64,000 nt of DNA from Streptomyces shenzhenensis (GCF_003688995.1 NZ_PENI01000008.1:124001-188000); one strand, 5' to 3'. Counted from the stretch's first letter, positions 28,898-37,806 are shown. Numbers and translations are program-made. The notes: generated by a model not told the origin, from the sequence alone.

Positions 28898-30751
28898 TCA
28901 GACGGCCTCGGCCGCCGCCTGGCCGGCGTCGAACGCCGCCGACACCCGGTCCGCGGTGGTCACCGCCCCGCAGGTGTCCGCCACCCACTCCAGCGCGAAC
29001 GCGTGGTTGCCCGCGGACACGTCGGCCACCGCGTCGGCGACCACGAAGGCCTCCAGGTCCCGCGCCCAGGCGTCGGCGGCCGTCAACAGGACGTCGGCCC
29101 GGGCGTAGAGGCCGAGGACCACCACCTGGTCGCGCTCCAGTTCCCTTAACCTGCTGTCCAGCCGGGTGCTGGCGAACGCGCTGTAGGTACGGGCGCGGAG
29201 CACGGTGTCCCCGGTCTGCGGCTCCACCCGGGTGACAAAGGCATCGGCCGCCGCGCCCGCCGCGGGTCCGGTCAGCCGCGCGTACGGCACCGGACCGCGT
29301 CCGGTGGCCCTGCGCGCGTTGGCCGGCACCGCGTGGATGACCGGCACCCCGGCTGCCCGCGCGCCGTCGATCAACCGGCCGGCGTTGGCGAGGAGTTCGG
29401 CGACCGGCGCGGCCGCCTGCCCCAGCGGGTGCACGAACCGGGTCTGGAGATTGAGGACCACCAGTGCGGACCGGGCGGCCTCCAGGGTCCAGCCCGTCCG
29501 ATCGGCGGGCAGCGTCGCGGGGGTGGGCATGACGTAGGGGAGCGTCGGGGGTGTCATCTCGGTCTGCCCTTCTGGAGTGTGCTGACGGGTTCTCCGGCTG
29601 CGCGGGGCGGGGCTCCGGCGGCCGACGCGGGCGGCCGTGTCCTGGCCGGCCGGTACCGCTGGGCCCCGCACGACGGTGAACAGGCCCGCGTCCGTCGCCC
29701 GGGCGGTCGCCCCGGTGCGATGGAAGCCGTCGGCCGTGAAGTGGCGGGCGTCGTGCCCGGGGGAGCGCCAGTAGCGGCGGATCGTGTCGGGACCACGGCT
29801 GAGCAGCCACCCCTCGGTGCCGGTCGGAACCTCCCGGTCCCGGTGGTCGACGACCCGCAGCTCGTGCTCGGGGGAGACAGCGCTCATCCGACCGGTCACG
29901 GCGGCCTCGGTGCCGTCCTGCGGGCGGGTCGCGGCGACCAGCCCCTCCGCCGTGCCGAAGACCTGGCGCAGCGCACAGCCCAGTGCGGGCAGCACCCGCC
30001 GCGCCACCCGCTCGTCGAGGCCGCCGCCGTTCACCACCAGCGTCCGCAGGCTGCTCAGGTCGTAGGCGGTGACGGCCGCCGCCGCGGTCCACCGGCCGGC
30101 GAGCGGCGCGGACAGCACGGTGTGTGTCACGCGCTCGGCGGCGACCACCCGGAAGGCGCTGTCCGGCTCGGCCCCCGCGCCGAGCACCACTCGGCCCCCG
30201 GCGCACAGCACGGCCAGCCAGTCCAGCAACCCGGGTACGCCGACCGGAAGTTCGGGATGGGCCGCGAGATGGACGGTGTCCTCGTCGAGGTCCAGGGCGG
30301 CGGCCCGCTGAGACACGGCGCGGACGACCTCGGCGGCGTCGAGCGGTGCCAGCCGGGGGACGCCGACCTCGTCGCCGGCGAACTGGAGCAGGGCGGGGCC
30401 GTCAACCACGTACGACACGTCGGCTCCGGCGAAGCGGCGCACGGACCGGGCCATCGGCTCGGGCACCGCCGGCGGCACCACCACCGGCACCGCGCCCAGT
30501 CGGACCAGGGCCAGGAACTTCTCGAACAGCCGTGGAGAGCCAGGTAGTTGCACGACGACCCGGCTGTCCGCGCGGACGCCTCGGTCGACGAGGGCGGCCG
30601 TGCGATGCTCGACACGTTCGTTCAGTTCGCCGTAGGTCCACCGCGCGCCGCTCCCGTCGGCATCGACGAGTGCCGGCCGTTCGGGATGTCGTTCCGCCCG
30701 CGCGCGGAACAGGTCATCGAGTGTGGTGTGCGTGGATGCGTCGGTGCTCAC
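28898..30751 (-). CDS. Fusion of a truncated aryl-AMP-ligase and an isochorismatase-like domain, both apparently inactive
   Basis: 617 residues without a stop. Residues 1 to about 370 align with DhbE/EntE-type aryl-AMP ligases (WTYGELNER, RQVFGTAEGLV, LSRGPDTIRRYWRSPGHDARHF). The P-loop segment SGGTTGxPK is deleted, TGD reads TGA, and the C-terminal subdomain with the catalytic Lys is missing. After a basic linker, residues about 410-617 match the isochorismatase half of EntB/DhbB (TYSAF, ADVLLTAADAWARD, VVADAVADVSAGNH). In that half the catalytic Asp of HDMQ is Asn (LNLQ), the Lys of KWRYSAF is Ala, and there is no ArCP. GTG start with GAGGGG upstream and an iron box further up, so expression under iron limitation is expected. 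Function unknown: a decayed 2,3-DHB relic or a repurposed pseudoenzyme. Confidence 0.82.
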   Translation of the reverse strand: MSTDASTHTTLDDLFRARAERHPERPALVDADGSGARWTYGELNERVEHRTAALVDRGVRADSRVVVQLPGSPRLFEKFLALVRLGAVPVVVPPAVPEPMARSVRRFAGADVSYVVDGPALLQFAGDEVGVPRLAPLDAAEVVRAVSQRAAALDLDEDTVHLAAHPELPVGVPGLLDWLAVLCAGGRVVLGAGAEPDSAFRVVAAERVTHTVLSAPLAGRWTAAAAVTAYDLSSLRTLVVNGGGLDERVARRVLPALGCALRQVFGTAEGLVAATRPQDGTEAAVTGRMSAVSPEHELRVVDHRDREVPTGTEGWLLSRGPDTIRRYWRSPGHDARHFTADGFHRTGATARATDAGLFTVVRGPAVPAGQDTAARVGRRSPAPRSRRTRQHTPEGQTEMTPPTLPYVMPTPATLPADRTGWTLEAARSALVVLNLQTRFVHPLGQAAAPVAELLANAGRLIDGARAAGVPVIHAVPANARRATGRGPVPYARLTGPAAGAAADAFVTRVEPQTGDTVLRARTYSAFASTRLDSRLRELERDQVVVLGLYARADVLLTAADAWARDLEAFVVADAVADVSAGNHAFALEWVADTCGAVTTADRVSAAFDAGQAAAEAV

Positions 30752-30859
30752 TGGTCGGTCCCCTCGCGGTCATGGCCCGGGGAGCGCGGGGGCCGTCGGC
30801 GAGGGGGTGGCGAGTGGCCCGACTCCTCCACGGCACGGCTTCCCGGCCGGGCGTGCAAC

Positions 30860-30878
30860 TTAGGGTAGCCTCACCTAA
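30860..30878. promoter_or_regulatory. Iron box upstream of the ligase-isochorismatase fusion gene
   Basis: TTAGGGTAGCCTCACCTAA lies 109 nt upstream of the GTG at 30751. The neighbour to the right transcribes toward this site and ends at 30937, so the box serves only the leftward fusion gene. Confidence 0.85.
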
Positions 30879-30936
30879 GTATCCTTGTCGCCCTCTGTGG
30901 AACGGAACGCGGGGTGTCGCGACACAGGACGTGCCG

Positions 30937-32451
30937 TCAGGCGGGCCCGTGGGTCCAGCGCCCGCCCAGCAGTGTGGCGTGCACCGGCATCGCGCGGAGC
31001 GTGTGCGCGTCGGCGTCGGTCGGGTCCACGTCGACGACGACCAGATCCGCCGGATCGCCGACCCGGATCAGGGACCGGCCGAGCGCCGACGCGGCGAGCG
31101 CCGCCTGCACCGGCACCCGCTGCTCCGGATGCCACGCCGGCCGGCCGTCGTCGGTGCGGTGCACCGCCGCCGCGATGCCCGTCCATGGGTCGAGCGGCGA
31201 GACCGGCGCGTCCGAGCCGAACTCCAGCGCGGCCCCGGCCGCCAGCAGATCGGCGTAGGCGTAGGCGCGCCCGGTGCGGCCGGCCCAGTGCCGGTCCGCC
31301 ACATCGCGGTCGTCGGTCGCGTGCGCCGGCTGCACCCCCACCGTGACGCCCAGCTCCGCGAACCGGGGTACGTCGGTGGCCGTCAGCAACTGCGCGTGCT
31401 CGATCCGGCCCCGGCAGCGCACGGCCGCGAACGCGTCCAGCGCGACGGTGTTGGCGCGGTCGCCGATCGCGTGCACCGCGGGCTCGATGCCGTGCGCGGC
31501 GGCCCACCGCATCAGCCGCACCAGTTCCTCGTACGACGTCTCCTCGATGCCGTACGCCTCCGCGCTGCCCGCCAGGCCGGGGTAGGGGTCGCAGCACAGG
31601 GCGGTACGGGTGTTGAGGGAGCCGTCCGTGAACAGCTTGAGCGGGCCGACCCGCACCAGCCCGCCGGTGCCGGGCAGGACGTCGCCCGTGCGCAGCCCGC
31701 GTGACGCGACCGCCGCCAGGTGCCGCGGATACACGGCCGCCCGCACCCGCACATCGAGCGGCGCGTGCGCGGCGCGGCGGCTCCAGTCGGCGAGATTGTC
31801 GGCGAAGTGGAAGTCGATGATCCCGGTGACCCCGCGCGCCGACGCGTCCCGGCAGGCCTGTGCGACCCAGCGGTCGAGGACGTCGGCGGGCACCTCAGGC
31901 AGCGCGCGCAGCACCTCGAAACACTCGTGCTCGCGCAGCACACCCGTGGGATGGTCACCCCGCCCGACCAGCGCGAGACCCGCCGAGTTCAGCCAGGCCG
32001 CATGCAGATCGGCGCTGATCAGGGCCACCGGCCGGTCCGGGCAGACCGCGTCGAGCAGCGCCTTGTCGGGCATGTCCGGCCACAGCCCGTCCCGGAACCC
32101 CTGCCCCGTCAGCACCTCGCCCGAGGACAGGTCACCGGCGTACGGCCGCAACGCCTCGGCCACCGCCCGCGCCGACTCCAGGCCGGACAGGTCCACGCGC
32201 CGCCGGTTGCCGGCCCACTGGGCCAGGTGCACATGTGCGTCCCACAGCCCCGGGAGCACTGTCCGCCCGTCCAGGTCGAGCGCCGGGCCGCCGAGGTCGT
32301 CCGCCGCCGAGACGGTGACGATCCTGCCGTCGGCGATCCGCAGCGCGCACACCGGGCCGCGCGACCCCAGCCGCACACCGGTCAGCGTCAGACCGGAGTC
32401 GGCGGAATCGGAGGGGTCCGTGGTGGGGGACAGCCCGTCGAGGCTCGTCAT
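30937..32451 (-). CDS. Metal-dependent amidohydrolase, YtcJ family
   Basis: 504 residues of the amidohydrolase superfamily, YtcJ-like branch. The metal-binding DAHVHLA follows a beta-sandwich segment (DLDGRTVLPGLW); later blocks are GIIDFHFAD, GPLKLFTDGSLNTRTA, HAIGDRAN, RIEHAQLL and FGSDAPVSPLDPW. These proteins hydrolyse amide or ester bonds of small metabolites; the substrate here cannot be named. ATG at 32451 is chosen because the family's usual N-terminus begins there. The gene ends 58 nt before the iron box of the leftward fusion gene and shows no iron box of its own, so it probably marks the edge of the siderophore region. Confidence 0.88.
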   Translation of the reverse strand: MTSLDGLSPTTDPSDSADSGLTLTGVRLGSRGPVCALRIADGRIVTVSAADDLGGPALDLDGRTVLPGLWDAHVHLAQWAGNRRRVDLSGLESARAVAEALRPYAGDLSSGEVLTGQGFRDGLWPDMPDKALLDAVCPDRPVALISADLHAAWLNSAGLALVGRGDHPTGVLREHECFEVLRALPEVPADVLDRWVAQACRDASARGVTGIIDFHFADNLADWSRRAAHAPLDVRVRAAVYPRHLAAVASRGLRTGDVLPGTGGLVRVGPLKLFTDGSLNTRTALCCDPYPGLAGSAEAYGIEETSYEELVRLMRWAAAHGIEPAVHAIGDRANTVALDAFAAVRCRGRIEHAQLLTATDVPRFAELGVTVGVQPAHATDDRDVADRHWAGRTGRAYAYADLLAAGAALEFGSDAPVSPLDPWTGIAAAVHRTDDGRPAWHPEQRVPVQAALAASALGRSLIRVGDPADLVVVDVDPTDADAHTLRAMPVHATLLGGRWTHGPA

Positions 32452-32830
32452 CGCGACTCCAGTCGTGAGGTCATGGCCCTGGTGCGAGGCGGTGCCGATC
32501 AGCGCGAGATGCGTGAACCCCTGCGGGAGACTGCCCCGTTGCCCGCAAGTGTGACTCATTCCCCCCGGCGAGCACGTCGTCTTCACCGACACCCACGTCA
32601 AGGCCGCGGCCAACGCCGAGCCGTTCCCGACCGTCACCGGCCACCCCCGACTCGCGCACCACCCGAGCCATCGCGCCCGCCCCGGCTGCGGTGAGTGGTC
32701 GAATCCCAGCGGCCCGGAAGCTTGGCGGGTTTTCGGTATCGGTGGTCGGCTGACCGGTGGCGCGACCGTGGCGGTGAGGCGGAGGCTCGCCTCATGAGCA
32801 GTGATGCACGAGCGCGTACGGGAGGGGCCG
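32452..32830. other. Intergenic gap with no recognised gene
   Basis: About 380 nt between divergent genes. The segment 32570-32790 is open on the plus strand with coding-like third-position bias (reads EHVVFTDTHVKAAANAEPF and onward). It has no start with a ribosome-binding site and no family I recognise, so a gene remnant is possible. No iron box was found here. Confidence 0.4.
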
Positions 32831-33670
32831 TTGAGTAGCCTGGGATCGATCGCCATGGCAGCCAGATACCGGCGCCCCCGCGATCGGCGGATGCTGACGC
32901 TGACCGTCCGGGGTCGCGAACGAATCAGCCCCCACTTTGTCTCCGTCACGCTGGGAGGAGACGACTTCCGGTATCTGGAGCAGTCCGGGTACGACCAGGC
33001 GGGCCGGCTCTTCTTCCGCGGCCCCGGTCAGGGGAGGGTCGTGTTCCCGACCAGCGAGAAGTGGATGCGCCAGTACGCCCTTCTGCCGGCCGCGAGGCGT
33101 CCACGAGTCAGGTGGTACTCGATCCGGCGCTTTCGGCCGGAGAGGTCCGAGTTCGACATCGAGGTCGCCGTCCATGAGGAAACCCCGGCCGGACCCGCCG
33201 GCCCCGGGAGCGGCTGGGCGCTGGCGGCCCAGCCCGGTGACACGGTCGGCTTCCTCGACGAGGGGTATGCCTACGTACCGACACCGGACGCCGCCTGGCA
33301 GCTCCTCGTCGGCGACGAGAGCGCCTTGCCGGCCGTCCTCGCCATCCTGGAACGCTCCACCGACACGCTGCGCGCCGAGGTGTTTCTCGAAGTGCCGGCC
33401 GATGACGACATCCGCGACGGGATCACCGCGCCCGCGGCCACGAACATCCACTGGCTGCCCCGCAACGATCCCGCCACGAAGCCGGGCTCGCTCGCGCTCC
33501 GGGCCGTGCAAGACGCACAACTGCCTTCAGGCCCCTGCTACGCCTGGACGGCCGGCGAGTCCTCGCTCGCCACCGGCATCCGCCGGCACCTCGTCAATGA
33601 ACGCAAGGTCCCGAGGTCCGACGTCGCCTTCCGCGGCTACTGGAGACACGGCAGGGCCAGCCTCGGCTGA
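32831..33670 (+). CDS. Siderophore-interacting protein (FAD-dependent ferric-siderophore reductase, ViuB/SIP family)
   Basis: About 279 residues. An N-terminal FAD-binding barrel (ISPHFVSVTLGGDDF, then the flavin motif RWYSIRRF, then EFDIEVAVHE) is followed by an NAD(P)H-binding part (LLVGDESALPAVLAI, CYAWTAGESSL) and the family's closing GYWRHGRA. Proteins of this family reduce Fe(III) in imported siderophores to release iron. The start is uncertain: TTG 32831 follows a strong GGGAGGGG, while in-frame GTG 32801 and ATG 32855 are possible. No iron box was found upstream, unlike the siderophore genes. Convergent with the decarboxylase. Confidence 0.85.
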   Translation: MSSLGSIAMAARYRRPRDRRMLTLTVRGRERISPHFVSVTLGGDDFRYLEQSGYDQAGRLFFRGPGQGRVVFPTSEKWMRQYALLPAARRPRVRWYSIRRFRPERSEFDIEVAVHEETPAGPAGPGSGWALAAQPGDTVGFLDEGYAYVPTPDAAWQLLVGDESALPAVLAILERSTDTLRAEVFLEVPADDDIRDGITAPAATNIHWLPRNDPATKPGSLALRAVQDAQLPSGPCYAWTAGESSLATGIRRHLVNERKVPRSDVAFRGYWRHGRASLG

Positions 33671-33694
33671 CGCCGGTGATCACGCGGTGGTGGC

Positions 33695-33739
33695 ACCCTG
33701 CCCGCGCACCGATGCCGGTACGGCCGGGGCGGGCAGGGT
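33695..33739. terminator. Inverted repeat between convergent genes
   Basis: ACCCTGCCCGC (33695-33705) pairs perfectly with GCGGGCAGGGT (33729-33739) across a 23-nt loop, immediately before the leftward stop codon at 33740. Probable terminator for the siderophore-interacting protein and/or the decarboxylase gene. Confidence 0.65.
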
Positions 33740-35050
33740 TCAGCCACCGCTTTCGGCAACGAGTTCATCGAGGGTCTGTGGCCTGCGGAGGATCTCGAAG
33801 CGCACCGAGGTCTCGTCCGCGGTGTATCCGTACACCGCCGGCCTCGGCAGCGAGTTGTAGGCAAAGTGAGTGGAGAAGTAGTAGGCGCCGGTGTCCAGGA
33901 GCGCGACCAGATCTCCCTGCTCCAGGAGCGGCAGCGGCCGTTCCCTGGCGACAAGGTCACCGGCGAAGCAGCAGGGACCGGCGATGTCCTGGGGCACCGC
34001 GGTTCCCTCTCTCGGGCGGCCCGAGGCGTCCCACGCCTCGACACGCAGCGGCCAGGACTCGGGTGCGAACACGGTGCGGGTGGCGACCTGGGCGCCCGCA
34101 TGGGTGACGGCGATGGCCCGGCCGCCGGCGGACTTGGTGTACTCGACGCGGGCCAGGACGACGCCCTGCTTGGCGGCGAGTGACCGGCCGAACTCGGTGA
34201 CGATGCCGTACCGGCCGTCGAACAGGCCGGGCACGACGGCACGCAGCGTCTGCGCGTAGTCCCGGAAGGTCGGTGTCATCACGTCGGAGGAGAAGTTCAC
34301 CGGCAGCCCGCCCCCGATGTCGAGCACGGTGATCTGCCGCCGCCCGGCTGCCGCGTTGATCTTTTCGGCCAGTGCGTGGACGGCGGCGACACCCTCGGCC
34401 ATCAGCGCCAGAGGTATCCCCTGGGAGCCGGTGTGGGTGTGCAGCCGGGTCAGCCAGGGACGCTTCAGGAACGCTTCCACGAGCCATTCCTCCGCGCCCT
34501 CGTCGCGCAGGGCGATGCCGAACTTGCTGGTGGCGGTCGCGGTGCTCATCGCCCCGATGCTGCCCGCGCCGACCTGCGCGTTGACGCGGACGCCGACGGG
34601 ACCGACGGCGGGCGCCCGGCGCACCAGAGCGTCGATGCGGGACAGTTCCTGGGGGTTGTCGGCGTTCACCGCGATGCCCAGTTCCAGGGCCTCGCGCAGC
34701 TCGGCCTCGGTCTTGGCCGGCGAGTCGAGCACGGTGTGCCCGGCGGATATCCCCGCGGCCCGGGCGATCGCCAGCTCGCCCGGACTGGCGACCTCCGCGC
34801 CGATGCCGGCGTGCCACAGGTGACGCAGCACGGGGACGAGTGCGGCCGCCTTGACCGCGAAGGTGTGCCGGACCTCGACATCGGGAAAGCCGAATGCCGC
34901 GTGCAGCTCGGCCGCCGCGCGCCGCAGTCCGTTCAGGTCGATCAGGCCGACGACAGGCTGGTCCGCGCTCACCAGTCGCTGCCGGATCGCCGCGGCGATC
35001 GCCTGACCCCGCTCCCCGGACAGGGGAGACGTATGCACATCGATGCTCAT
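33740..35050 (-). CDS. PLP-dependent fold-III decarboxylase (diaminopimelate/ornithine decarboxylase family)
   Basis: 436 residues. The alanine-racemase-like barrel carries the PLP Lys in HTFAVKAA (about residue 67), then HTHTGSQG, the phosphate-binding DIGGGLP, TEFGRSLAAKQG, and GPCCFAGD with the Cys expected at the dimer-shared active site. A C-terminal beta domain (DTGAYYFSTHFAYNSLPRP) follows. The family decarboxylates meso-diaminopimelate, ornithine, arginine or related amino acids; overall form is closest to DAP decarboxylases. It lies just downstream of the MurR-type regulator on the same strand, so it may process diaminopimelate freed from muropeptides. That link is inference. Confidence 0.82.
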   Translation of the reverse strand: MSIDVHTSPLSGERGQAIAAAIRQRLVSADQPVVGLIDLNGLRRAAAELHAAFGFPDVEVRHTFAVKAAALVPVLRHLWHAGIGAEVASPGELAIARAAGISAGHTVLDSPAKTEAELREALELGIAVNADNPQELSRIDALVRRAPAVGPVGVRVNAQVGAGSIGAMSTATATSKFGIALRDEGAEEWLVEAFLKRPWLTRLHTHTGSQGIPLALMAEGVAAVHALAEKINAAAGRRQITVLDIGGGLPVNFSSDVMTPTFRDYAQTLRAVVPGLFDGRYGIVTEFGRSLAAKQGVVLARVEYTKSAGGRAIAVTHAGAQVATRTVFAPESWPLRVEAWDASGRPREGTAVPQDIAGPCCFAGDLVARERPLPLLEQGDLVALLDTGAYYFSTHFAYNSLPRPAVYGYTADETSVRFEILRRPQTLDELVAESGG

Positions 35051-35106
35051 GGCCTTGCGCTTTCTCCCCCTTGAGACAGCTGGATTCCGCAGGATCGAGG
35101 GGGTGT

Positions 35107-35994
35107 TCAGGTTGGCTTCGTGCCGCTTCCTCGTTCGTGCCGGGTGGCGATCGCGTCGTAGGTCGCGGTGAGGGAGACGGTGACCGCTTCGGGCGCACGT
35201 TGCGCGACCCTGAGGAACAGGATGTCCACCACGGTCAGTTGGGCCATGCGGCTGGCCATCGCACCGGAGCGGAACCGGGTCTCCCGTGATGCGGTCGTCA
35301 GTACGGAGTCGGCCGACTGCGCGAGCGGACCGTCGGGGAAGTTGGTCACGGCGACCGTGTGGGCGCCTGCCGCCGCGGCCGTACGCAGGGCGGCGAGGGT
35401 TTCCGAGGTGCGTCCGGAGTGGGAGAAGCCGATGGCGACGGTGCCGGGGCGCAGCACCGCGGCACTGGTGATGCCCAGGTGTGAGTCGATCCAGCAGTTG
35501 GCCTGGTAGCCGATGCGGCGGAGCTTCTGCTGGAGGTCCTGCCCTGCCAGACTGCTCGATCCGGAGCCGTAGATGTCGATCACGGACGCCTGGACGATGG
35601 CGTCCACCACGCGGTCCAGTTCGACCACGTCCAGCGCGGCGGCCGTCTCCTCGATCGCTCTGGCCTCGTGGTACGCGAGCTTGCGGGCCACGTCGCGGGC
35701 GTCGTCGTCGGGTGCGATGTCGGCGTCCTCCACGCCGAAGCTGAGGCGTCTGCCCTGTTCATCGGCTGCGGCCCGGGCGAGGGCTATGCGGAAGGCCGGG
35801 TAGCCGGTGAAGCCCAGCGTGCGATAGAGCCGGGTGACGCTGGCCGGTGAGGTGGCGCACCGTTCGGCGAGAGTGGTGATGGTCATCTCCGCTGCCTCGG
35901 CCGGGGACGCCAACGTCAGCTCCGCGATGCGGCGTTCGGCTGGACGCAGCCCGGGCAGGGCCTGGCGTAGCCGCATCGTCACATCATCGACCAT
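35107..35994 (-). CDS. MurR/RpiR-family transcriptional regulator (HTH + SIS domain)
   Basis: 295 residues. An N-terminal RpiR-type helix-turn-helix (residues about 1-80; LAERCATSPASVTRLYRTLGFTGYP) is followed by a SIS phosphosugar-binding domain (about 115-260; IYGSGSSSLAGQDLQQKLRRIG, FSHSGRTSETLAAL, VAVTNFPDGPLAQSAD). The closest functional model is MurR, which senses MurNAc-6-phosphate. Divergent from the transporter-murQ-anmK operon that starts 273 nt away, so this is the likely regulator of that operon and of itself. ATG start at 35994. Confidence 0.9.
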   Translation of the reverse strand: MVDDVTMRLRQALPGLRPAERRIAELTLASPAEAAEMTITTLAERCATSPASVTRLYRTLGFTGYPAFRIALARAAADEQGRRLSFGVEDADIAPDDDARDVARKLAYHEARAIEETAAALDVVELDRVVDAIVQASVIDIYGSGSSSLAGQDLQQKLRRIGYQANCWIDSHLGITSAAVLRPGTVAIGFSHSGRTSETLAALRTAAAAGAHTVAVTNFPDGPLAQSADSVLTTASRETRFRSGAMASRMAQLTVVDILFLRVAQRAPEAVTVSLTATYDAIATRHERGSGTKPT

Positions 35995-36132
35995 CTCGGG
36001 TTCTCCCTCGCTCCTGCTCCGTGGACCACTGCGGCCCGGGCCCGCGGGCCGCCGTCAGGTTCCGGCCGGGGCGTTCGTCCGCCCCGCCACCCATACCGTC
36101 CCATGTCACGGCTTCCGTGCTCCTCCGAACGC

Positions 36133-36190
36133 TTGACGAGGAGTGTGATGGAAAAAAGTTACACCAGAGGTGCTGACCGTGGAAATCTTT
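36133..36190. promoter_or_regulatory. AT-rich candidate promoter/operator between the MurR-type regulator and the salvage operon
   Basis: Within an otherwise GC-rich gap, a TTGACG hexamer (36133-36138) is followed by two similar AT-rich words, TGGAAAAAAGTT (36149-36160) and TGGAAATCTTT (36180-36190). They are candidate binding repeats for the adjacent RpiR-type regulator. No spaced -10 is convincing. Confidence 0.4.
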
Positions 36191-36267
36191 GTGCATAGTC
36201 TGCTCGGCAACATCCGGAAGCACACGGCGTCTCCGTGACGCTGCTCGGCATTCCCAGGAGGACGCAC

Positions 36268-37806
36268 GTGCTCAGACGACACCGCCGCACGCTCAGGTGC
36301 CTGATAGCAGCCGGCACCGCAGCAACCGCCCTGGCGACGGCGACCGCATGCTCCGGTACCGCCTCCTCCAGGGGCGCGAACGGTCCCCTGGTGTTCGGCA
36401 TCAGCGCGGACGCCACGCAGTTGCTGCCCTGGACGGCCACGGCTGTCCAGTCCCAGCAGGTACTGGGCCAGGTGTACAGCTCGCTGCTGGATCTGGACTC
36501 CGAACTCGTCCCGGTCGACGGCCTCGCGGAGCTGCCCGCCGTCTCGAAGGACGGCCTGAGCTATACGTTCACACTCAAGTCCGGTGTCACCTTCACGGAC
36601 GGATCCGCGCTGGACTCGACCGATGTGAAGTACAGCATCGACAAGATCCTCAGCCCCGGGACCAAAGCCGTGGCGAGGACCTCGCTGTCCGCGGTGCAGC
36701 GGGTGACAGCCCCGGACGCACGCCATGTCGTGATCAAGCTGCGGGCGCCGGATGCCTCGTTGCTCACGGCGCTGACCGGCGTCAACACCGCGATCCTGCC
36801 CTCCGGCACCTCGCTGGACCGCCTCAAGAGCAAGCCCGTCGGCTCCGGCCCCTACGCGTTCGAGAACCGCACGCCGAATCAGTCCATCACCCTGGTGCGC
36901 AACGCCGACTACTTCCGTGGAAAGCCCGGGCTCGGTTCCCTGGAGTTCCGTGTCATCCAGGACGACGCCTCCATGGTCTCGGCACTGCGCTCGGGCACCG
37001 TCGACATGGCGATCTTCGACAACTCCGTCACCGCCAAGTCAGCCAAGTCAGCCGACGTCACCGTCCACACCGTCGACCAGCTCGACTACCACGCGCTGCA
37101 ACTGCGCGCCGACTCCAGCACGTTCCGGAACAAGGACGTGCGGCTCGCTGTCCAGTGCGCCATCGACCGGGAACAGGTGGTCAAGACCGCCGCCCTCGGG
37201 CAGGGCGATGTCGCGGGCCCCATCACCTCACCCGCCTACGCCTCCGACCCCGCCGCCCGCCCCTGTCCGGCCCGCGATCTGAACGCCGCCAAGAAGCATC
37301 TCGCCGACGCCGGCAAGCCCAAGGGGTTCACCTTCACCGCGATCGTTCCGCAGGGCCTGTACTCCAGCGCGGCCAACGAGGCACAGAACATCCAGGCGCA
37401 GCTCGCCGACGCCGGCATCACCATGAAGATCGAGACCCTGGACTCCAGCGCCTACGTCGACCGCTGGCTGGCCGGCACGTTCGACGCCGCGATCGCCCTC
37501 AACGGCGCGGGCGCCGACCCGGCCACGACGTACACCCGCTACTTCACCAGCGGCGGAAACTTCAACAAGGTGGCGGGCTACCACTCGGCGAGCCTGGACA
37601 AGCTGTTCACCGAGGGCATCGCGACCACCGACCCCGCCGCACGCAAGGCGGTCTATCAGAAGATCTCGCGGGAACTCGAGGACCAGGCGGCGTGGATCTG
37701 GCTCTACACCGGCCGCAGCTACATCGCGGCCAACACCCGCGTGAACGGCTTCCAGCCGATCGCCGACGCGGATCTGCAGAGCCTGTGGGAGACGAAGGTC
37801 GCATGA
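36268..37806 (+). CDS. ABC transporter peptide-binding lipoprotein (SBP family 5, DppA/OppA-like)
   Basis: 512 residues from GTG 36268, which has AGGAGGA 5 nt upstream; the longer in-frame GTG at 36235 has no ribosome-binding site. The N-terminus is a lipoprotein signal ending ATATAC-SG. The mature part is a family 5 solute-binding protein: LAELPAVSKDGLSYTFTLKSGVTF, DVKYSIDKILS, KPVGSGPYAFENRTPNQ, RNADYFRGKPG, LQLRADSSTFRNKDVRLAVQCAIDREQV. It delivers peptides to the permeases encoded by the next genes. With MurQ and AnmK downstream, the cargo is probably a muramyl peptide or anhydro-muropeptide (inference). It starts the overlapping operon. Confidence 0.9.
   Translation: MLRRHRRTLRCLIAAGTAATALATATACSGTASSRGANGPLVFGISADATQLLPWTATAVQSQQVLGQVYSSLLDLDSELVPVDGLAELPAVSKDGLSYTFTLKSGVTFTDGSALDSTDVKYSIDKILSPGTKAVARTSLSAVQRVTAPDARHVVIKLRAPDASLLTALTGVNTAILPSGTSLDRLKSKPVGSGPYAFENRTPNQSITLVRNADYFRGKPGLGSLEFRVIQDDASMVSALRSGTVDMAIFDNSVTAKSAKSADVTVHTVDQLDYHALQLRADSSTFRNKDVRLAVQCAIDREQVVKTAALGQGDVAGPITSPAYASDPAARPCPARDLNAAKKHLADAGKPKGFTFTAIVPQGLYSSAANEAQNIQAQLADAGITMKIETLDSSAYVDRWLAGTFDAAIALNGAGADPATTYTRYFTSGGNFNKVAGYHSASLDKLFTEGIATTDPAARKAVYQKISRELEDQAAWIWLYTGRSYIAANTRVNGFQPIADADLQSLWETKVA

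Noticed and set aside
36235..36267. GTG 36235 as start of the peptide-binding lipoprotein
   Set aside because: It adds eleven residues ahead of a normal lipoprotein signal and lacks a ribosome-binding site, whereas GTG 36268 follows AGGAGGA.
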